From positions 310,001 to 374,000 of the forward strand of contig NZ_VCDI01000005.1 of the NCBI RefSeq assembly GCF_005844085.1: 64,000 nucleotides of DNA. The letters run 5' to 3'. This document shows, in pieces, positions 18,559-29,864 of this stretch (positions within the stretch are counted from its first letter, which is position 1; each line of letters begins with the position of its first letter). The notes beneath the pieces are model-generated. The model saw only the letters and a list, made by a program, of their open reading frames with translations. It made no database searches and was not told where the DNA came from. Position numbers and translations under genes: made by a program. Origin of the DNA: Lichenicoccus roseus (GTDB lineage: Bacteria > Pseudomonadota > Alphaproteobacteria > Acetobacterales > Acetobacteraceae).

Positions 18559-19059
18559 ATGGACGCTACCGGCTATTCCCCGGCTGTCGAGCAGCAGCTC
18601 GCGATGGCGGAGCGCATCTGCGGCCGCCGCGACATCAGGCTCACCAGCCTGCGCCGGACGGTGCTTGGCCTGGTACTGGATACCGACCGGCCGGCGACCG
18701 CCTATGACCTGCTCGACCGGTTGCGCGAGCAACACAAGGGCGCCGCCCCGCCCACCATCTATCGCGCGCTGGATTTCCTGCTCGCGCAGGGCCTGATCCA
18801 CAAGGTCGAGCGCCTGTCGGCCTATGTCGGCTGCATCCAGCACGGGCACGCCCATGGTCCCCACGACGGGCCGGAGGCGGTCCACCATGCAGCGCAGTTC
18901 CTGATCTGCCGGCAATGTGGCGCGGTGCTGGAACTCGAGGACCCCGCGATCGGGGCGGCGATCGGCGAGGCAGCCGGGCAGGTTGGCTTCCGGCCACTGG
19001 CGAGCACAATCGAGATCGAGGGACTCTGCTCGGCCTGCACCACCCAGGCGACGGATTGA
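18559..19059 (+). CDS. zur: Zinc uptake regulator Zur (Fur family)
   Basis: I chose ATG 18559, 7 bp after CGGGAAG; another ATG at 18553 is too close to that site. The 166-residue protein has the Fur winged helix (LTSLRRTVLGLVL, PTIYRALDFLLAQGLIHKVE), a His-rich hinge (HGHAHGPHDGPEAVHHAAQF) and two CxxC zinc-site pairs (ICRQCG and CSAC). These features, the Zur box and the znu neighbours identify it as Zur and not Fur or PerR. Confidence 0.93.
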   Translation: MDATGYSPAVEQQLAMAERICGRRDIRLTSLRRTVLGLVLDTDRPATAYDLLDRLREQHKGAAPPTIYRALDFLLAQGLIHKVERLSAYVGCIQHGHAHGPHDGPEAVHHAAQFLICRQCGAVLELEDPAIGAAIGEAAGQVGFRPLASTIEIEGLCSACTTQATD

Positions 19060-19093
19060 CCCGCTGGAGCAGCCGGCGATAGACGCGGGGCCG

Positions 19094-19885
19094 GTGGCGA
19101 CGGAGACGGCTCTGGAGATCCCAAAGGGTGGCGCACGCTTGCGTGCCAGGCCCTCCTTCTATGTCGATCCCCTGACCGGCTGCATGGTCTACCGTATCGA
19201 GGATGACCGCGGCCGGATCCTGCGCCGGGTCAACAATGCGCGTAGTGGGCAGGACGCCCTGCTGCGTTACTGGCGGAACCTTGGCCTGCAGGCGGCACGT
19301 GCCGTCCTCGCCGAAACGGGCCAGCACATGGGAGCCGCGATGGCAGCACGCCGCAGCACGCCGAACGGCCGGACGCTCGAGCTGCCGTTCGAGGCTCCTG
19401 GCCCGGCGCCGGGGGCGAAGCGCGCGGCGCGTGCATCGAAGCGTCAACCGGTCCAGCCGGGTCCGCTCCAGCAGGATCTTTTCACAGTGACCGAGGCAGC
19501 TTCACCGATCGCACCGGAGCCGGTGGAGGTGGTTCCGGAGCGACCGCACCGGCTGGATCCCGCCACGCTGCAGCGGGTGGACTACCGGACCGTAGGGCCG
19601 GCGGATCGCCCGGACGCGTACCTCTATCACGTCGCTGCAGGAACGGACGCTCAGGCGGCACTCCACGAGGGGCTCGCGGTCAATCCGGCGGATCCGCTTA
19701 TCCTGACCGAGCGACCCGGCGTGCCATACTGGTTATCGGTGATGGCCGAGGACGACGAGAGCGGTGCCGATATCGCCGTGTTGCGGATGCGACGGATCGC
19801 GGTGGACGGCATGCTGGAAGCCGATCCGGATGCGACCAGCAGCGCCGGTTGCGCGTGCTGGCTGCTGACCGGCGGCGAGACGTAG
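19094..19885 (+). CDS. Conserved hypothetical protein of unknown function
   Basis: GTG 19094 follows zur by 34 bp on the same strand, with GGGG a few bases upstream, and gives 263 residues. The N-terminal part (about 15-90) has a compact mixed fold (FYVDPLTGCMVYRIEDDRG, then a W/R/N-rich helix). A Pro/Ala-rich linker lies at about 100-155. The C-terminal part holds a segment L-Y-H-V-A-A-G then L-A-V-N-P-A-D, loosely like ADP-ribosyltransferase or KptA folds, though I could not confirm this. It is convergent with the nucleoside hydrolase. Confidence 0.6.
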   Translation: MATETALEIPKGGARLRARPSFYVDPLTGCMVYRIEDDRGRILRRVNNARSGQDALLRYWRNLGLQAARAVLAETGQHMGAAMAARRSTPNGRTLELPFEAPGPAPGAKRAARASKRQPVQPGPLQQDLFTVTEAASPIAPEPVEVVPERPHRLDPATLQRVDYRTVGPADRPDAYLYHVAAGTDAQAALHEGLAVNPADPLILTERPGVPYWLSVMAEDDESGADIAVLRMRRIAVDGMLEADPDATSSAGCACWLLTGGET

Positions 19886-19889
19886 CAGC

Positions 19890-20843
19890 CTATTGCAGAA
19901 AACTGCCGGTGAAGAGTTCGAGCACGCGCGGTACATCCACCCTGATACAGACTGACTGTGCCGGATGCGGATCCCAGGCGGTCGAGGGGTATGGCGCGCG
20001 CTCCATCTTCTGGATGGTCTGCCCGGAAGCGAGGCCGCCGCAGATCACCCGCACCGGGCCCTGGCGCGTGGTGAACAGCGAGGGATCGACCGCATAGGCC
20101 ACTGCCAGGCTGTCGTGCGCGAACACGCCATCCAGCTTGCGGGTCTTCTGGTGGAAGCCGAGGTAGCTGCGCGAGACTTCGTAGAGGAAACGACCCTGCT
20201 CGCCGCCATGGTCGCGCAGCCGTTCCAGCAGCGCCACGTCCAGCACCACTTCCTGCGTCACGTCGAGACCCACGATGGTCACCGGCCAGTGCGCCGTGAA
20301 CACCGCGTCCGCCGCCTCCGGATCGCCGGCGATGTTGGCTTCGGCGACCGGCGAGACGTTGCCGGTATGGCCGCTGGTGCCGAACGCGCCACCCATCACC
20401 ACCACGCCCTGCACCAGCCGGGCGATCTCCGCGTCCTTGTCGAGCGCCCGGGCGAGGTTGGTCATGCGCCCGACGGCAATGATGGTTACCTCGCCGGGAT
20501 TGGCCCGGATCAGGTCGATCATCATGCGATGGCCACGCCGCCCGTCCGGCCGGCTGTGGATCAGGTCGGGAATGGGCACGTCCCCGAGCGCATTCTGGCC
20601 GTGCACGTGCTTGGCGTGGCTGCCGTGCTTGCCGAGCAGCGTCACCCCCGATCCCTGCGCCACCGGAGCCTCGAAACCGAGGCGGTCCTTCAGGAAAAGC
20701 GCATTGCGCGTCACCGTCTCGATGTCGGCATTGCCGAGCACGGTGGTGACGCCGATCAGCTCCAGCTCCGGCCGCCGGGTGAGGAACGCCAGGGCCATGG
20801 CGTCGTCCACGCCGGGATCGGTGTCGAAAATGACCTTGCGCAT
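19890..20843 (-). CDS. Nucleoside hydrolase (inosine/uridine-preferring family)
   Basis: The 317-residue protein begins RKVIFDTDPGVDDAMA, the Ca2+-binding DxDxxxDD motif of nucleoside hydrolases. It also has VTTVLGN, a VVMGGAF segment and the FAHDSLAVAYAVDP region carrying the late Asp. It cleaves the N-glycosidic bond of ribonucleosides for base salvage. The start at 20843 places the catalytic motif at the N-terminus; an upstream in-frame start at 20858 is possible. It lies 116 bp after the Gfo/Idh/MocA gene on the same strand. Confidence 0.9.
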   Translation of the reverse strand: MRKVIFDTDPGVDDAMALAFLTRRPELELIGVTTVLGNADIETVTRNALFLKDRLGFEAPVAQGSGVTLLGKHGSHAKHVHGQNALGDVPIPDLIHSRPDGRRGHRMMIDLIRANPGEVTIIAVGRMTNLARALDKDAEIARLVQGVVVMGGAFGTSGHTGNVSPVAEANIAGDPEAADAVFTAHWPVTIVGLDVTQEVVLDVALLERLRDHGGEQGRFLYEVSRSYLGFHQKTRKLDGVFAHDSLAVAYAVDPSLFTTRQGPVRVICGGLASGQTIQKMERAPYPSTAWDPHPAQSVCIRVDVPRVLELFTGSFLQ

Positions 20844-20959
20844 GAGCGCTCCTCGCATGGACCGGACCGACGCATGTCCGCCTGTTCAGCCGGAGCAAAC
20901 CGTGATGCGGCTGCAAAGGCAACAACCGCCTGGGCTCATGCCGCAGGCGGCTGCATTCG

Positions 20960-22114
20960 TCAGTTCTTTGGAGCTTTCTCCATGTCCCTCGACGGATTGC
21001 TGGCATTCACCAGCTCGGGCGGCTTCCTGGCAGACAGCGTCTGCACCTGTGCGGTGTCGATCCGTCGCGTACGGGTGAACGGCTCCAGCTTTTGCGGTGC
21101 GCCGGTCTCCAGGGCACGCAGGATCGCTTCCAGCACCCGCACGTCGGCGTAGCCTTCCTCAGCATCCGGCTCCGGTGAACGGTCCTCGAGGATGCAGTCG
21201 GAAAAGTATTTCAGCTCGCCGCCAAAATGGTCGGTGTTCTTGAAGCTGTGATGCTTCTGGCTTTGCCCTACGGTGACGATCTGCTCGAGCGGCTTGCCGA
21301 ACATGTAGGCCGGATTGACGTGCACGCTGCCCTTGGTGCCGAGGGCGAAGAAGCTGTCGATGGTGTTGGCGAAGTACGACACCACGAACTGCGCCAGCCT
21401 GTTGCCGGGGAACCGCAGGGTCACCGCGACGGTGTCGTCGAAATCGCCGAAGCCTGCCTCAGGATGACGGCTGCCAACCGCGCTCACCACTTCCTCGGGC
21501 TCGTCGCCGAACACGTAGCGTGCTGCATTCACCGGATAGGGACCCATGTCCATCACCGGCCCGGCCAGGTTGCCGTTACGGGCGCGGTGGTTCTCGGCGG
21601 AAACCATCTGCGCGAAGCTGGAGGTGAACAGGGTGACGTCGCCGAGGTCGCCAGAGCGGATCAGGTCGATGGTGGCAAGCGTGGCCGGCTCGAAATGCAG
21701 CCGGTAGGCCACCATCAGCTTCGCCTTCGAGGCAGCCTGCACGTCCATGATCTCGCGGCAGAGCGCGGTGGTGACCTCGAGCGGCTTCTCGGCGAGGACA
21801 TGGATGCCGGCCTTCAGCGCCGGGATGATGAACTCGGCATGGCGCCAGTTCGGGGTGGCCAGGTAGATCGCATCGACCAGGCCGGAATGCAGCAGCTGGT
21901 CGAACTCGTCGTAGCGATAGGTCTCGGTAACGCCATACATCTCGCCGAGCTTGCGCGCCTTCTCGGCATCCCCGGTGACGAAGGCGGTCACTTCCGAATT
22001 GCCGGTGTGGCTGACGCCGGGGAGCAACGCCTCCTGCGAGATATCGCCGAGCCCGACGATGGCGTAGCGGACCTTGCGCTCGCTCTCGAGGCCCAGAGCC
22101 GATTTGATGCTCAT
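20960..22114 (-). CDS. Gfo/Idh/MocA-family oxidoreductase
   Basis: The 384-residue protein has an N-terminal Rossmann fold (YAIVGLGDISQEALLPGV, about 17-34) and the hallmark EKPLEV motif near 107. The C-terminal alpha/beta domain has GPVMDMGPYPVNAARYVFG, which contains the catalytic D/H region. The N-terminal sequence resembles glucose-fructose oxidoreductases but lacks their signal peptide, so it is cytoplasmic. The substrate is unknown. ATG 22114 excludes 12 upstream residues of an open frame. Confidence 0.86.
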   Translation of the reverse strand: MSIKSALGLESERKVRYAIVGLGDISQEALLPGVSHTGNSEVTAFVTGDAEKARKLGEMYGVTETYRYDEFDQLLHSGLVDAIYLATPNWRHAEFIIPALKAGIHVLAEKPLEVTTALCREIMDVQAASKAKLMVAYRLHFEPATLATIDLIRSGDLGDVTLFTSSFAQMVSAENHRARNGNLAGPVMDMGPYPVNAARYVFGDEPEEVVSAVGSRHPEAGFGDFDDTVAVTLRFPGNRLAQFVVSYFANTIDSFFALGTKGSVHVNPAYMFGKPLEQIVTVGQSQKHHSFKNTDHFGGELKYFSDCILEDRSPEPDAEEGYADVRVLEAILRALETGAPQKLEPFTRTRRIDTAQVQTLSARKPPELVNASNPSRDMEKAPKN

Positions 22115-22197
22115 GATGATGCCGTCCCTGTGAAGATGCCGGTTCAGCACCGGGCAGCGTCAAAGGTTCGGCGGCAACATGGTTTTGATGGTTGGAG

Positions 22198-23523
22198 CTA
22201 CTCCGGCCTCCATCCATCCGCCTTCAGGACCTCACCGGCGAGGTAGAGGCTGCCGCAGATCAGGATGCGGCCTGGCTCGGGCGCGGCCGAGGCGATCGCT
22301 TCGAGGGCAGCGGCCACCGTCGGACCCGGCACCGCACGACCGCCGCTGGCCTCGATGATCGCATCCACCGGAAGCGCCAGGTGCTGGTGCGGCTCCGCCA
22401 CCGCATGGATCGTGTGGCCGAGGCCAAGCAGCGGGCGCAGGAAGCCGGCGACGTCCTTGCTCTGCTTCATGCCGACCACCAGATGCAGCGGCCGATCGCG
22501 CCAGGCCTCGAGCGCCAGCGCAAGGGCGTGTCCGGCGCCGGGATTATGGCCGCCATCCAGCCACAGCTCCCAGCCGGCAGGCAGGCTCGACGCGAGCCTC
22601 CCGTTCAGGCGTTGCAGCCGGGCCGGCCAGCTTGTCGCCGCGATGCCGCCCCAAGCGTGCGATGGTACCTCGAGCCCGCTGGCGCGCAGGGCTGCGACCG
22701 CGAGGCCGGCATTCTCGACCTGGTGCGGCCCCGGCAGCGCGCTCGGCGGCAGCGCCAATGCCCCGTGCGCGTCCTCGTAGCGCAGGCCTCCCGGCACCGC
22801 CGCCACGCTCCAGTCGCGGTCACGCCGCAGCAGCCGCGTCCCCTGGTGGGCTGCTTCTTGTTCAAGCACGGCAAGCACGGCGTCCGGTTGCCGCCCGGTC
22901 ACCACCGGCACTCCCGGCCTGATGATGCCCGCCTTCTCGGCCGCGATCGCCTCGATGGTGTCGCCGAGGAAGGCCTCGTGATCCATCGAGATCGCGGTGA
23001 TGACGGAGGCCGCCGCTGTCGGCAGCACGTTAGTGGCGTCATAGCGCCCGCCCAGCCCGACCTCGACGATGGCAAGATCGGCGGGATGTCGCGAGAACAG
23101 CAGGAAGCCGGCGGCGGTCAGCACCTCGAACACGGTGATGGCGCCACCATCGTTGACCCGCTCGATCTCCTCCAGCACCGCGGTGAGCCCGGTGTCGGAC
23201 ACCAGAGAGCCAGCGATCCGGTAGCGCTCGGTAATGTCGACCAGATGCGGCGAGATGGTGACGTGGGTTCGCCAGCCTGCGGCTTCCGCGATCGCCCGCA
23301 GCGTCGCGCAGGTACTGCCCTTGCCGTTGGTGCCGGCGACGTGGATGACCGGTGGCAACCGGCGCTCTGGATGACCGAGCCGCTCCAGCAGCGCCTGCAG
23401 CCGACCAAGCGACAGGTCGATCAGTGCCGGGTAGAGAAGGTGCAGTCGCTCCAGCACTACGCCGGAGCGGCCGACGAATTCCGGGCTCGCCCCCATTGCT
23501 GCAGCAAGACCGGGGGCCGGCAT
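22198..23523 (-). CDS. folC: Bifunctional folylpolyglutamate synthase / dihydrofolate synthase FolC
   Basis: The 441-residue protein has the Mur-ligase-type P-loop HVAGTNGKGSTCA (about 61-73), SPHLVDITERYRI, the EVGLGGRYDATNVL motif and the DGGHNPGAG C-domain motif. It adds glutamate to dihydropteroate and to folates. It follows accD with 1 bp between them, the conserved alphaproteobacterial accD-folC order. Confidence 0.95.
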   Translation of the reverse strand: MPAPGLAAAMGASPEFVGRSGVVLERLHLLYPALIDLSLGRLQALLERLGHPERRLPPVIHVAGTNGKGSTCATLRAIAEAAGWRTHVTISPHLVDITERYRIAGSLVSDTGLTAVLEEIERVNDGGAITVFEVLTAAGFLLFSRHPADLAIVEVGLGGRYDATNVLPTAAASVITAISMDHEAFLGDTIEAIAAEKAGIIRPGVPVVTGRQPDAVLAVLEQEAAHQGTRLLRRDRDWSVAAVPGGLRYEDAHGALALPPSALPGPHQVENAGLAVAALRASGLEVPSHAWGGIAATSWPARLQRLNGRLASSLPAGWELWLDGGHNPGAGHALALALEAWRDRPLHLVVGMKQSKDVAGFLRPLLGLGHTIHAVAEPHQHLALPVDAIIEASGGRAVPGPTVAAALEAIASAAPEPGRILICGSLYLAGEVLKADGWRPE

Positions 23524-23524
23524 G

Positions 23525-24424
23525 TCAGGCGGCCTGGATCAGCGGCACCGGGTCTGGCGTCTCCTGCGCCGGGTGGTCGAGGTGGCAGAGCAGAGCGATC
23601 AGTCGGCCAAGCGTCTCGCGCATCTCGGGGCGCGGCACCACCATGTCGAGCATCCCATGCTGCAGCAGGTATTCCGCGCGCTGGAAGCCTTCGGGCAGCG
23701 TCTCGCGCACGGTCTGCTCGATCACCCGCTGGCCGGCAAAGCCGATCAGGGCGTTCGGCTCGGCGATCTGGATGTCGCCCAGCATGGCGAAGCTGGCGGT
23801 GACGCCCCCGGTGGTGGGATCCGTCATCACCACGATGTACGGCAGTCCCGCCTCACGCACCATCTGCACGGCAATCGTGGTGCGCGGCATCTGCATCAGC
23901 GAGATCATGCCTTCCTGCATGCGCGCGCCACCGGAGGCGGTGAACAGGATCAGCGGGGCCTGCTGCAGGACTGCGAGCTTTGCCGCCGCGACCACGCCCT
24001 CGCCGAGGGCGGCACCCATGGTGCCGGCCAGGAACTCGAACGCCATCACGCCCACCACCGCGCGGTGGCCGGTGATGGTGCCGTGCGCCACCACCAGCGC
24101 CTCGTCCAGGTGCGTCTTGCTGCGATTTTCCTTGAGGCGGTCGGTGTAGCGCTTCTGGTCGCGGAAGCCGAGCGGATCGACCGGCGCCTTCGGCAGATCG
24201 ATGCGGGTATAGCTGCCCTCGTCGAAGGTCCAGTTCAGCCGCTCGTTCACCAGCGCCCGCATGTGGTGGCCGCAGTACGGGCACACCTTGAGGGTCCGCT
24301 CGAGCTCCTTGACGAAGATCATCTGGTTGCAGGCGCTGCACTGCGTCCAGAGATTGTCCGGCACCTCGCGCTTGCCGAGCAGGTTGCGGATCTTCGGGCG
24401 GACATACTCGGTCAGCCAGCTCAT
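23525..24424 (-). CDS. accD: Acetyl-CoA carboxylase carboxyltransferase subunit beta AccD
   Basis: The 299-residue protein has the N-terminal zinc ribbon with C29, C32, C48 and C51 and the crotonase-like carboxyltransferase core (GARMQEGMISLMQM, DPTTGGVTASFAMLGDI, GFAGQRVIEQT). It forms malonyl-CoA with AccA for fatty-acid synthesis. It follows trpA by 5 bp. Confidence 0.96.
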   Translation of the reverse strand: MSWLTEYVRPKIRNLLGKREVPDNLWTQCSACNQMIFVKELERTLKVCPYCGHHMRALVNERLNWTFDEGSYTRIDLPKAPVDPLGFRDQKRYTDRLKENRSKTHLDEALVVAHGTITGHRAVVGVMAFEFLAGTMGAALGEGVVAAAKLAVLQQAPLILFTASGGARMQEGMISLMQMPRTTIAVQMVREAGLPYIVVMTDPTTGGVTASFAMLGDIQIAEPNALIGFAGQRVIEQTVRETLPEGFQRAEYLLQHGMLDMVVPRPEMRETLGRLIALLCHLDHPAQETPDPVPLIQAA

Positions 24425-24429
24425 CGGGT

Positions 24430-25310
24430 TCAGATCTCCGTGGAAATAAGCGCGCGACGGGCGGAGCGGACGCCGTCGGCCAGGGCCGCGACCTGATCCA
24501 GCACCAGCCGCACGGTATCCGGACCGGCACGGCCGTCGGCATCCAGCGAGGATGCCAGGGTCTCGATCAGGACGGAGGCCACCACGGCGGCGTCGGCAAC
24601 GCGCACCGCGCCCGCCGCCTGCGCCGGCGTGCGGATGCCGAAGCCGATGGCGACCGGCATGTCGGTGGCGGCGCGGACCTTCGGCAGCGCCGCCGCCAGG
24701 TCGGCCTCGCTGGCGGAGCGTGTGCCGGTGATGCCTGCGATGCTGACGTAGTAGACGAAGCCGGATGCGCCCCGTAGCACCAGCCCGAGCCGTTCTGCCG
24801 TGGTGGTCGGCGCCACCAGCCGGATGATGTCCAGCCCCGCCGCCTCGGCCGGCGCCTCGAGCAGGTCAGCCTCCTCGGAGGGCAGGTCGACCACGATCAA
24901 CCCATCCACGCCGGCGGCTCCGGCATCGGTGCAGAAGCGCTCGGCACCGTAGCTCTCGATCGGGTTCAGGTAGCCCATCAGGACGACCGGCGTGGTGCTA
25001 TCGCCCTCGCGGAAGCGGCGCACCATCTCCAGCACACGGCTCAGGGTGGAGCCCGCGCGCAGGCCGCGCTTTGCAGCGGCCTGGATGGTCGGGCCGTCGG
25101 CCATCGGGTCCGTAAACGGCACGCCGATCTCGATCAGGTCGGCGCCCGCCGCCGGCATGCCGCGCAGGATGGCGAGAGAGGTCTCGTAATCGGGGTCGCA
25201 GGCTTCGAGGAACGGGATCAGCGCGCCGCGGCCGACGCCGGATCCGTCGGCCGGGTTGGCCAGCTCGGCGAACCTCGCCGCGATCCGGCGCCCGGGCTTG
25301 GCAGCTCCGC

Positions 25311-25314
<4 letters not shown>
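24430..25314 (-). CDS. trpA: Tryptophan synthase alpha subunit TrpA
   Basis: The 294-residue TIM-barrel protein has the catalytic [19 protein letters not shown] segment (E and D residues), GYLNP and [15 protein letters not shown] place the start at TTG 25314, overlapping the trpB stop, because no ATG or GTG lies in frame before the conserved [10 protein letters not shown] much longer open frame upstream is the antisense continuation over trpB. A small oddity is [10 protein letters not shown] where the family usually has TAGDPD. It converts indole-3-glycerol phosphate to indole. Confidence 0.92.
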
Positions 25315-26585
<1,271 letters not shown>

Positions 26586-26774
26586 CTTGACCTCCGGTCT
26601 GGGCGACTACCTAGCGCAGCGCTGCAGTCAGGTCACGCCAGGACGACGCAGCGGACCGCTCCCGGGACGGCACGAACCAGCGAGCTTGCGACCTGGAGAC
26701 GTTCCGGCCAGATTTCGTCCCCGACCAGGACGGCGCTCGCGGCGTTCCTGACCAGCCAGAGTCATGGAGCACCG

Positions 26775-27740
26775 ATGTTTCTAGCCCATGCAGCCGGACG
26801 GCCGCCGCTTGCGGTCACGGACGAGCGCGAGACCGAGCTGAGCGGCTGGCTCGACCTGGTCGAGCCAACCGAGGCAGAGCTCGACCTTGCGTCCCGCCTG
26901 ACTGGTCTGCGCATCCCCCGTCGTCCCGAGCTCGAGGAGATCGAGAACTCCAGCCGCATGTCGACGGAGAACGACGTCTTCTACCTGTCGATGCCGCTGG
27001 TCCGCCGGGTGGACGACAACACCTTCGTGACGCCGATCGGGCTGGTGCTCAGCCGGGACAGGCTCATCACCGTACGCTACACCGATTTCAGCGTGTTCAA
27101 GACCGTCGCCGAGCATGTCGAGCGATATGACACCGACTGCGCCGCCGACCACGTCATGGTGATGCTGTTCGAGGCGATGATCGACCGGCTTGCCGACCTG
27201 CTTGAGCGGATGGGGGCGGAGCTCGACCGGTTGTCCCGTCGCATCTTCCGCAGCGAACGCAAGAGGGGTGACGCCGACAGCAAGCTGCGCAGCCAGCTCC
27301 GGCACGTCGGCCGCGCCGAGGGTCTGGTCTCCGACATCCGGGAGAGCCTGCTCGGTCTCGGTCGGATCGCGCTCTATGTGGTCGAGCATGGTGGCGACGC
27401 CCTGCATGCGGCGATGTGTGCCCGGCTGACCAGTTGCAGGCGGGATATCGACAGTCTCAACGACTATATCGGGGACGTCAGCGGCAAGATCCATTTCCTG
27501 CTCGACGCCACACTCGGCTTCATCAACATCGAGCAGAACAACGGCATCCGGCTGCTCACCGTGGTCAGCATAGTGGGCATCCCGCCGACCTTCATCGCCA
27601 GCCTCTACGGCATGAATTTCAAGAACATGCCGGAGCTGAACTGGACCTATGGCTATTACTACGCGTTGACGCTCATGGCGATCACCGTGGTCGTGCCGAT
27701 GATCTGGTTCTGGAGACGAGGATGGCTGGGAACCCAATGA
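26775..27740 (+). CDS. corA: CorA-family divalent metal transporter
   Basis: ATG 26775 with GGAG at 26766-26769 gives 321 residues. The N-terminal cytoplasmic domain is acidic and helical. The C-terminus has two membrane helices with the GMN motif in SLYGMNFKNMPE between them and a basic end (WFWRRGW), all typical of CorA Mg2+/Co2+ channels. The open frame extending upstream is antisense to trpB. It is divergent from trpB. Confidence 0.92.
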   Translation: MFLAHAAGRPPLAVTDERETELSGWLDLVEPTEAELDLASRLTGLRIPRRPELEEIENSSRMSTENDVFYLSMPLVRRVDDNTFVTPIGLVLSRDRLITVRYTDFSVFKTVAEHVERYDTDCAADHVMVMLFEAMIDRLADLLERMGAELDRLSRRIFRSERKRGDADSKLRSQLRHVGRAEGLVSDIRESLLGLGRIALYVVEHGGDALHAAMCARLTSCRRDIDSLNDYIGDVSGKIHFLLDATLGFINIEQNNGIRLLTVVSIVGIPPTFIASLYGMNFKNMPELNWTYGYYYALTLMAITVVVPMIWFWRRGWLGTQ

Positions 27741-28297
27741 GGTCCGATACGCACTTGAACCGGGTTTTCCGCCGGATGGCCGTTGCCGGGATCTGCCTGG
27801 CGATGCCCGCGGCGGCGACGTCTTGCGCAAGCGCACCTCTCGCGCAGGCGCCCGACGCATTCGCTGCTGATCAGGTCCGCGGCGAAATCCGCGAGGCGCC
27901 GTTCCGGTATGCCGGGGACCTCGAGGGGCCCACGACCGGCCATCTGGTGATCGGGCTGCAGCAGCCGGGCACAGATGGCCACCTGGAGGGAGAGGCGCTG
28001 CTTGTGAGCACGGCCGGCGCCAGGAGTGCGGGCTCCGTCCGTGGGGCATTGCGCGCAAGGTCCGGACCCGGCGGCGCACCCTGCCGGCTCCAGATCGCAT
28101 TCGACGCGCCCAGTGCCGGGCCGGCGCTCGATCTGCGGGGCATCTGTTCGGGAACAACGCTGTCGGGAGCGGTTGCGACCCGGCGCCCGAAGCGCGGCTG
28201 GGTCGCAAGGCAGATCTTCTGGTGGGACGATGCCGATTCAGCCGGACGCTACTGGCTTACCCGGGCAGGATCGGTCCAGGGCCTCGGCACCCTGTAG
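27737..28297 (+). CDS. Small exported protein, possible lipoprotein, function unknown
   Basis: ATG 27737 overlaps the corA stop (ATGA), so it is translationally coupled. The 186-residue product has an N-terminal hydrophobic signal (about residues 12-30) ending ATSC, a weak lipobox that may be cleaved by signal peptidase I at ASA instead. The rest is a Gly-rich domain of likely beta structure with two Cys (PCRLQI, RGICSG) that could form a disulfide. I do not recognise the family. Confidence 0.72.
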   Translation: MRSDTHLNRVFRRMAVAGICLAMPAAATSCASAPLAQAPDAFAADQVRGEIREAPFRYAGDLEGPTTGHLVIGLQQPGTDGHLEGEALLVSTAGARSAGSVRGALRARSGPGGAPCRLQIAFDAPSAGPALDLRGICSGTTLSGAVATRRPKRGWVARQIFWWDDADSAGRYWLTRAGSVQGLGTL

Positions 28298-28561
28298 CCA
28301 GTTGAAGCGGAAGAGAGTTGACGGCTCGCCGGGGACCACCCTAATGTCTGCGCGTTCTGGTTGCGGTCACCCGTCCCGGAACTCCCTCCCTTGGGAACGC
28401 GTCGGACATCATGAGCGCGGGAGCCTCTCCCGTTGCCGCCCGACAGTCGCTCAGTTCAGGTCAGGCACTCGGTTCAGGTCAGCTTAGTCCGGGCCCGATC
28501 CCCCTCCTTGAGCGACAATCGTTCCAGCCCTCCTCTCGACCTGCCATTCGAGGCATCACGA

Positions 28562-29836
28562 ATGCATCTCGCCGAACTCAAGGCCAAGACACCGTCCGAC
28601 CTGCTCTCGTACGCCGAGTCGCTGCAGATCGAGAACGCGTCATCCCTGCGCAAGCAGGACATGATGTTCGCCATCCTCAAGAACCTGGCCGAGAACGACC
28701 AGGCGATCCACGGCGAGGGAACCCTGGAGATCCTTTCCGACGGGTTCGGCTTCCTTCGCTCCCCGGAAGCCAACTACCTGCCTGGTCCTGACGACATCTA
28801 TGTCAGCCCCAGTCAGGTCCGCCGCTTCGGACTGCGCACCGGCGACACTGTCGAGGGCCAGATCCGGGCGCCGCGCGACGGCGAGCGCTACTTCGCGCTG
28901 CTCAAGGTCAACACCATCAATTTCGAGGCGCCGGAGGCAGTCCGCCACCGTATCAACTTCGACAACCTGACGCCGCTCTACCCCGACCGTCGCCTCAAGA
29001 TGGAGTTCGACAACGCGCCGATCCCGGTGAAGGGCCAGACCAAGGACTTCACCTCGCGCGTCATCGACCTCGTCTCGCCGATCGGCATGGGCCAGCGTGC
29101 GCTGATCGTGGCGCCGCCGCGCACCGGCAAGACGGTCATGCTGCAGAGCATCGCCACCGCCATCTCGCACAATCATCCGGAAGCCTTCCTGATCGTGCTG
29201 CTGATCGACGAGCGGCCCGAGGAAGTCACCGACATGGCGCGCTCGGTCAAGGGCGAGGTGGTGTCCTCGACCTTCGACGAGCCGGCGACCCGGCACGTGC
29301 AGGTCACCGAGATGGTGCTGGAAAAGGCCAAGCGGCTGGTCGAGCACAAGCGCGATGTGGTGATCCTGCTGGACTCCATCACCCGCCTGGCACGTGCCTA
29401 CAACACAGTGGTGCCGTCATCCGGCAAGGTGCTGACCGGCGGCGTCGACGCCAATGCCCTGCAGCGGCCGAAGCGCTTCTTTGGCGCAGCGCGTAATATC
29501 GAGGAGGGCGGCTCGCTGACCATCATCGCCACCGCGCTGATCGATACCGGCAGCCGGATGGACGAGGTGATCTTCGAGGAATTCAAGGGCACCGGCAATT
29601 CGGAGCTCATCCTCGACCGCAAACTGTCCGACAAGCGCACCTTCCCGGCCATCGACATCACCAAGAGCGGCACCCGCAAGGAGGAGCTGCTGGTCGACAA
29701 GGCATCGTTGTCCAAGATGTGGGTGCTGCGCCGCATCCTGTCGCCGATGGGCACGATGGATGCCATGGACTTCCTGCTCGACAAGCTGAAATACAGCAAG
29801 ACGAACCAGGACTTCTTCGACGCCATGAATACCTGA
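28562..29836 (+). CDS. rho: Transcription termination factor Rho
   Basis: The 424-residue protein begins [15 protein letters not shown]. It has the cold-shock-like RNA-binding domain ([17 protein letters not shown]), the P-loop VAPPRTGKT, Walker B ([16 protein letters not shown]) and the ring RNA-contact loop [17 protein letters not shown]. The hexamer terminates transcription at rut sites. The ORF frame upstream of 28562 is not Rho-like. Its stop lies 28 bp before a Tn7-like transposon end, so the 3' end of rho is the probable target of that element's TniQ. Confidence 0.97.
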   Translation: MHLAELKAKTPSDLLSYAESLQIENASSLRKQDMMFAILKNLAENDQAIHGEGTLEILSDGFGFLRSPEANYLPGPDDIYVSPSQVRRFGLRTGDTVEGQIRAPRDGERYFALLKVNTINFEAPEAVRHRINFDNLTPLYPDRRLKMEFDNAPIPVKGQTKDFTSRVIDLVSPIGMGQRALIVAPPRTGKTVMLQSIATAISHNHPEAFLIVLLIDERPEEVTDMARSVKGEVVSSTFDEPATRHVQVTEMVLEKAKRLVEHKRDVVILLDSITRLARAYNTVVPSSGKVLTGGVDANALQRPKRFFGAARNIEEGGSLTIIATALIDTGSRMDEVIFEEFKGTGNSELILDRKLSDKRTFPAIDITKSGTRKEELLVDKASLSKMWVLRRILSPMGTMDAMDFLLDKLKYSKTNQDFFDAMNT

Positions 29837-29859
29837 TCGTGCGGCGGCACTTCCTTTAC

Positions 29860-29864
29860 GGGAG
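29860..29864 (+). other. Candidate target-site duplication (5 bp)
   Basis: GGGAG immediately precedes the TGTCAC terminus. Tn7-like elements make 5-bp duplications, so this pentamer should recur just outside the distal end. The distal end was not found in the window, so this stays a prediction. Confidence 0.3.

Noticed and set aside
22192-23802. 536-codon plus-strand frame antisense to folC and accD
   Set aside because: Antisense to two complete conserved genes and without any motif.
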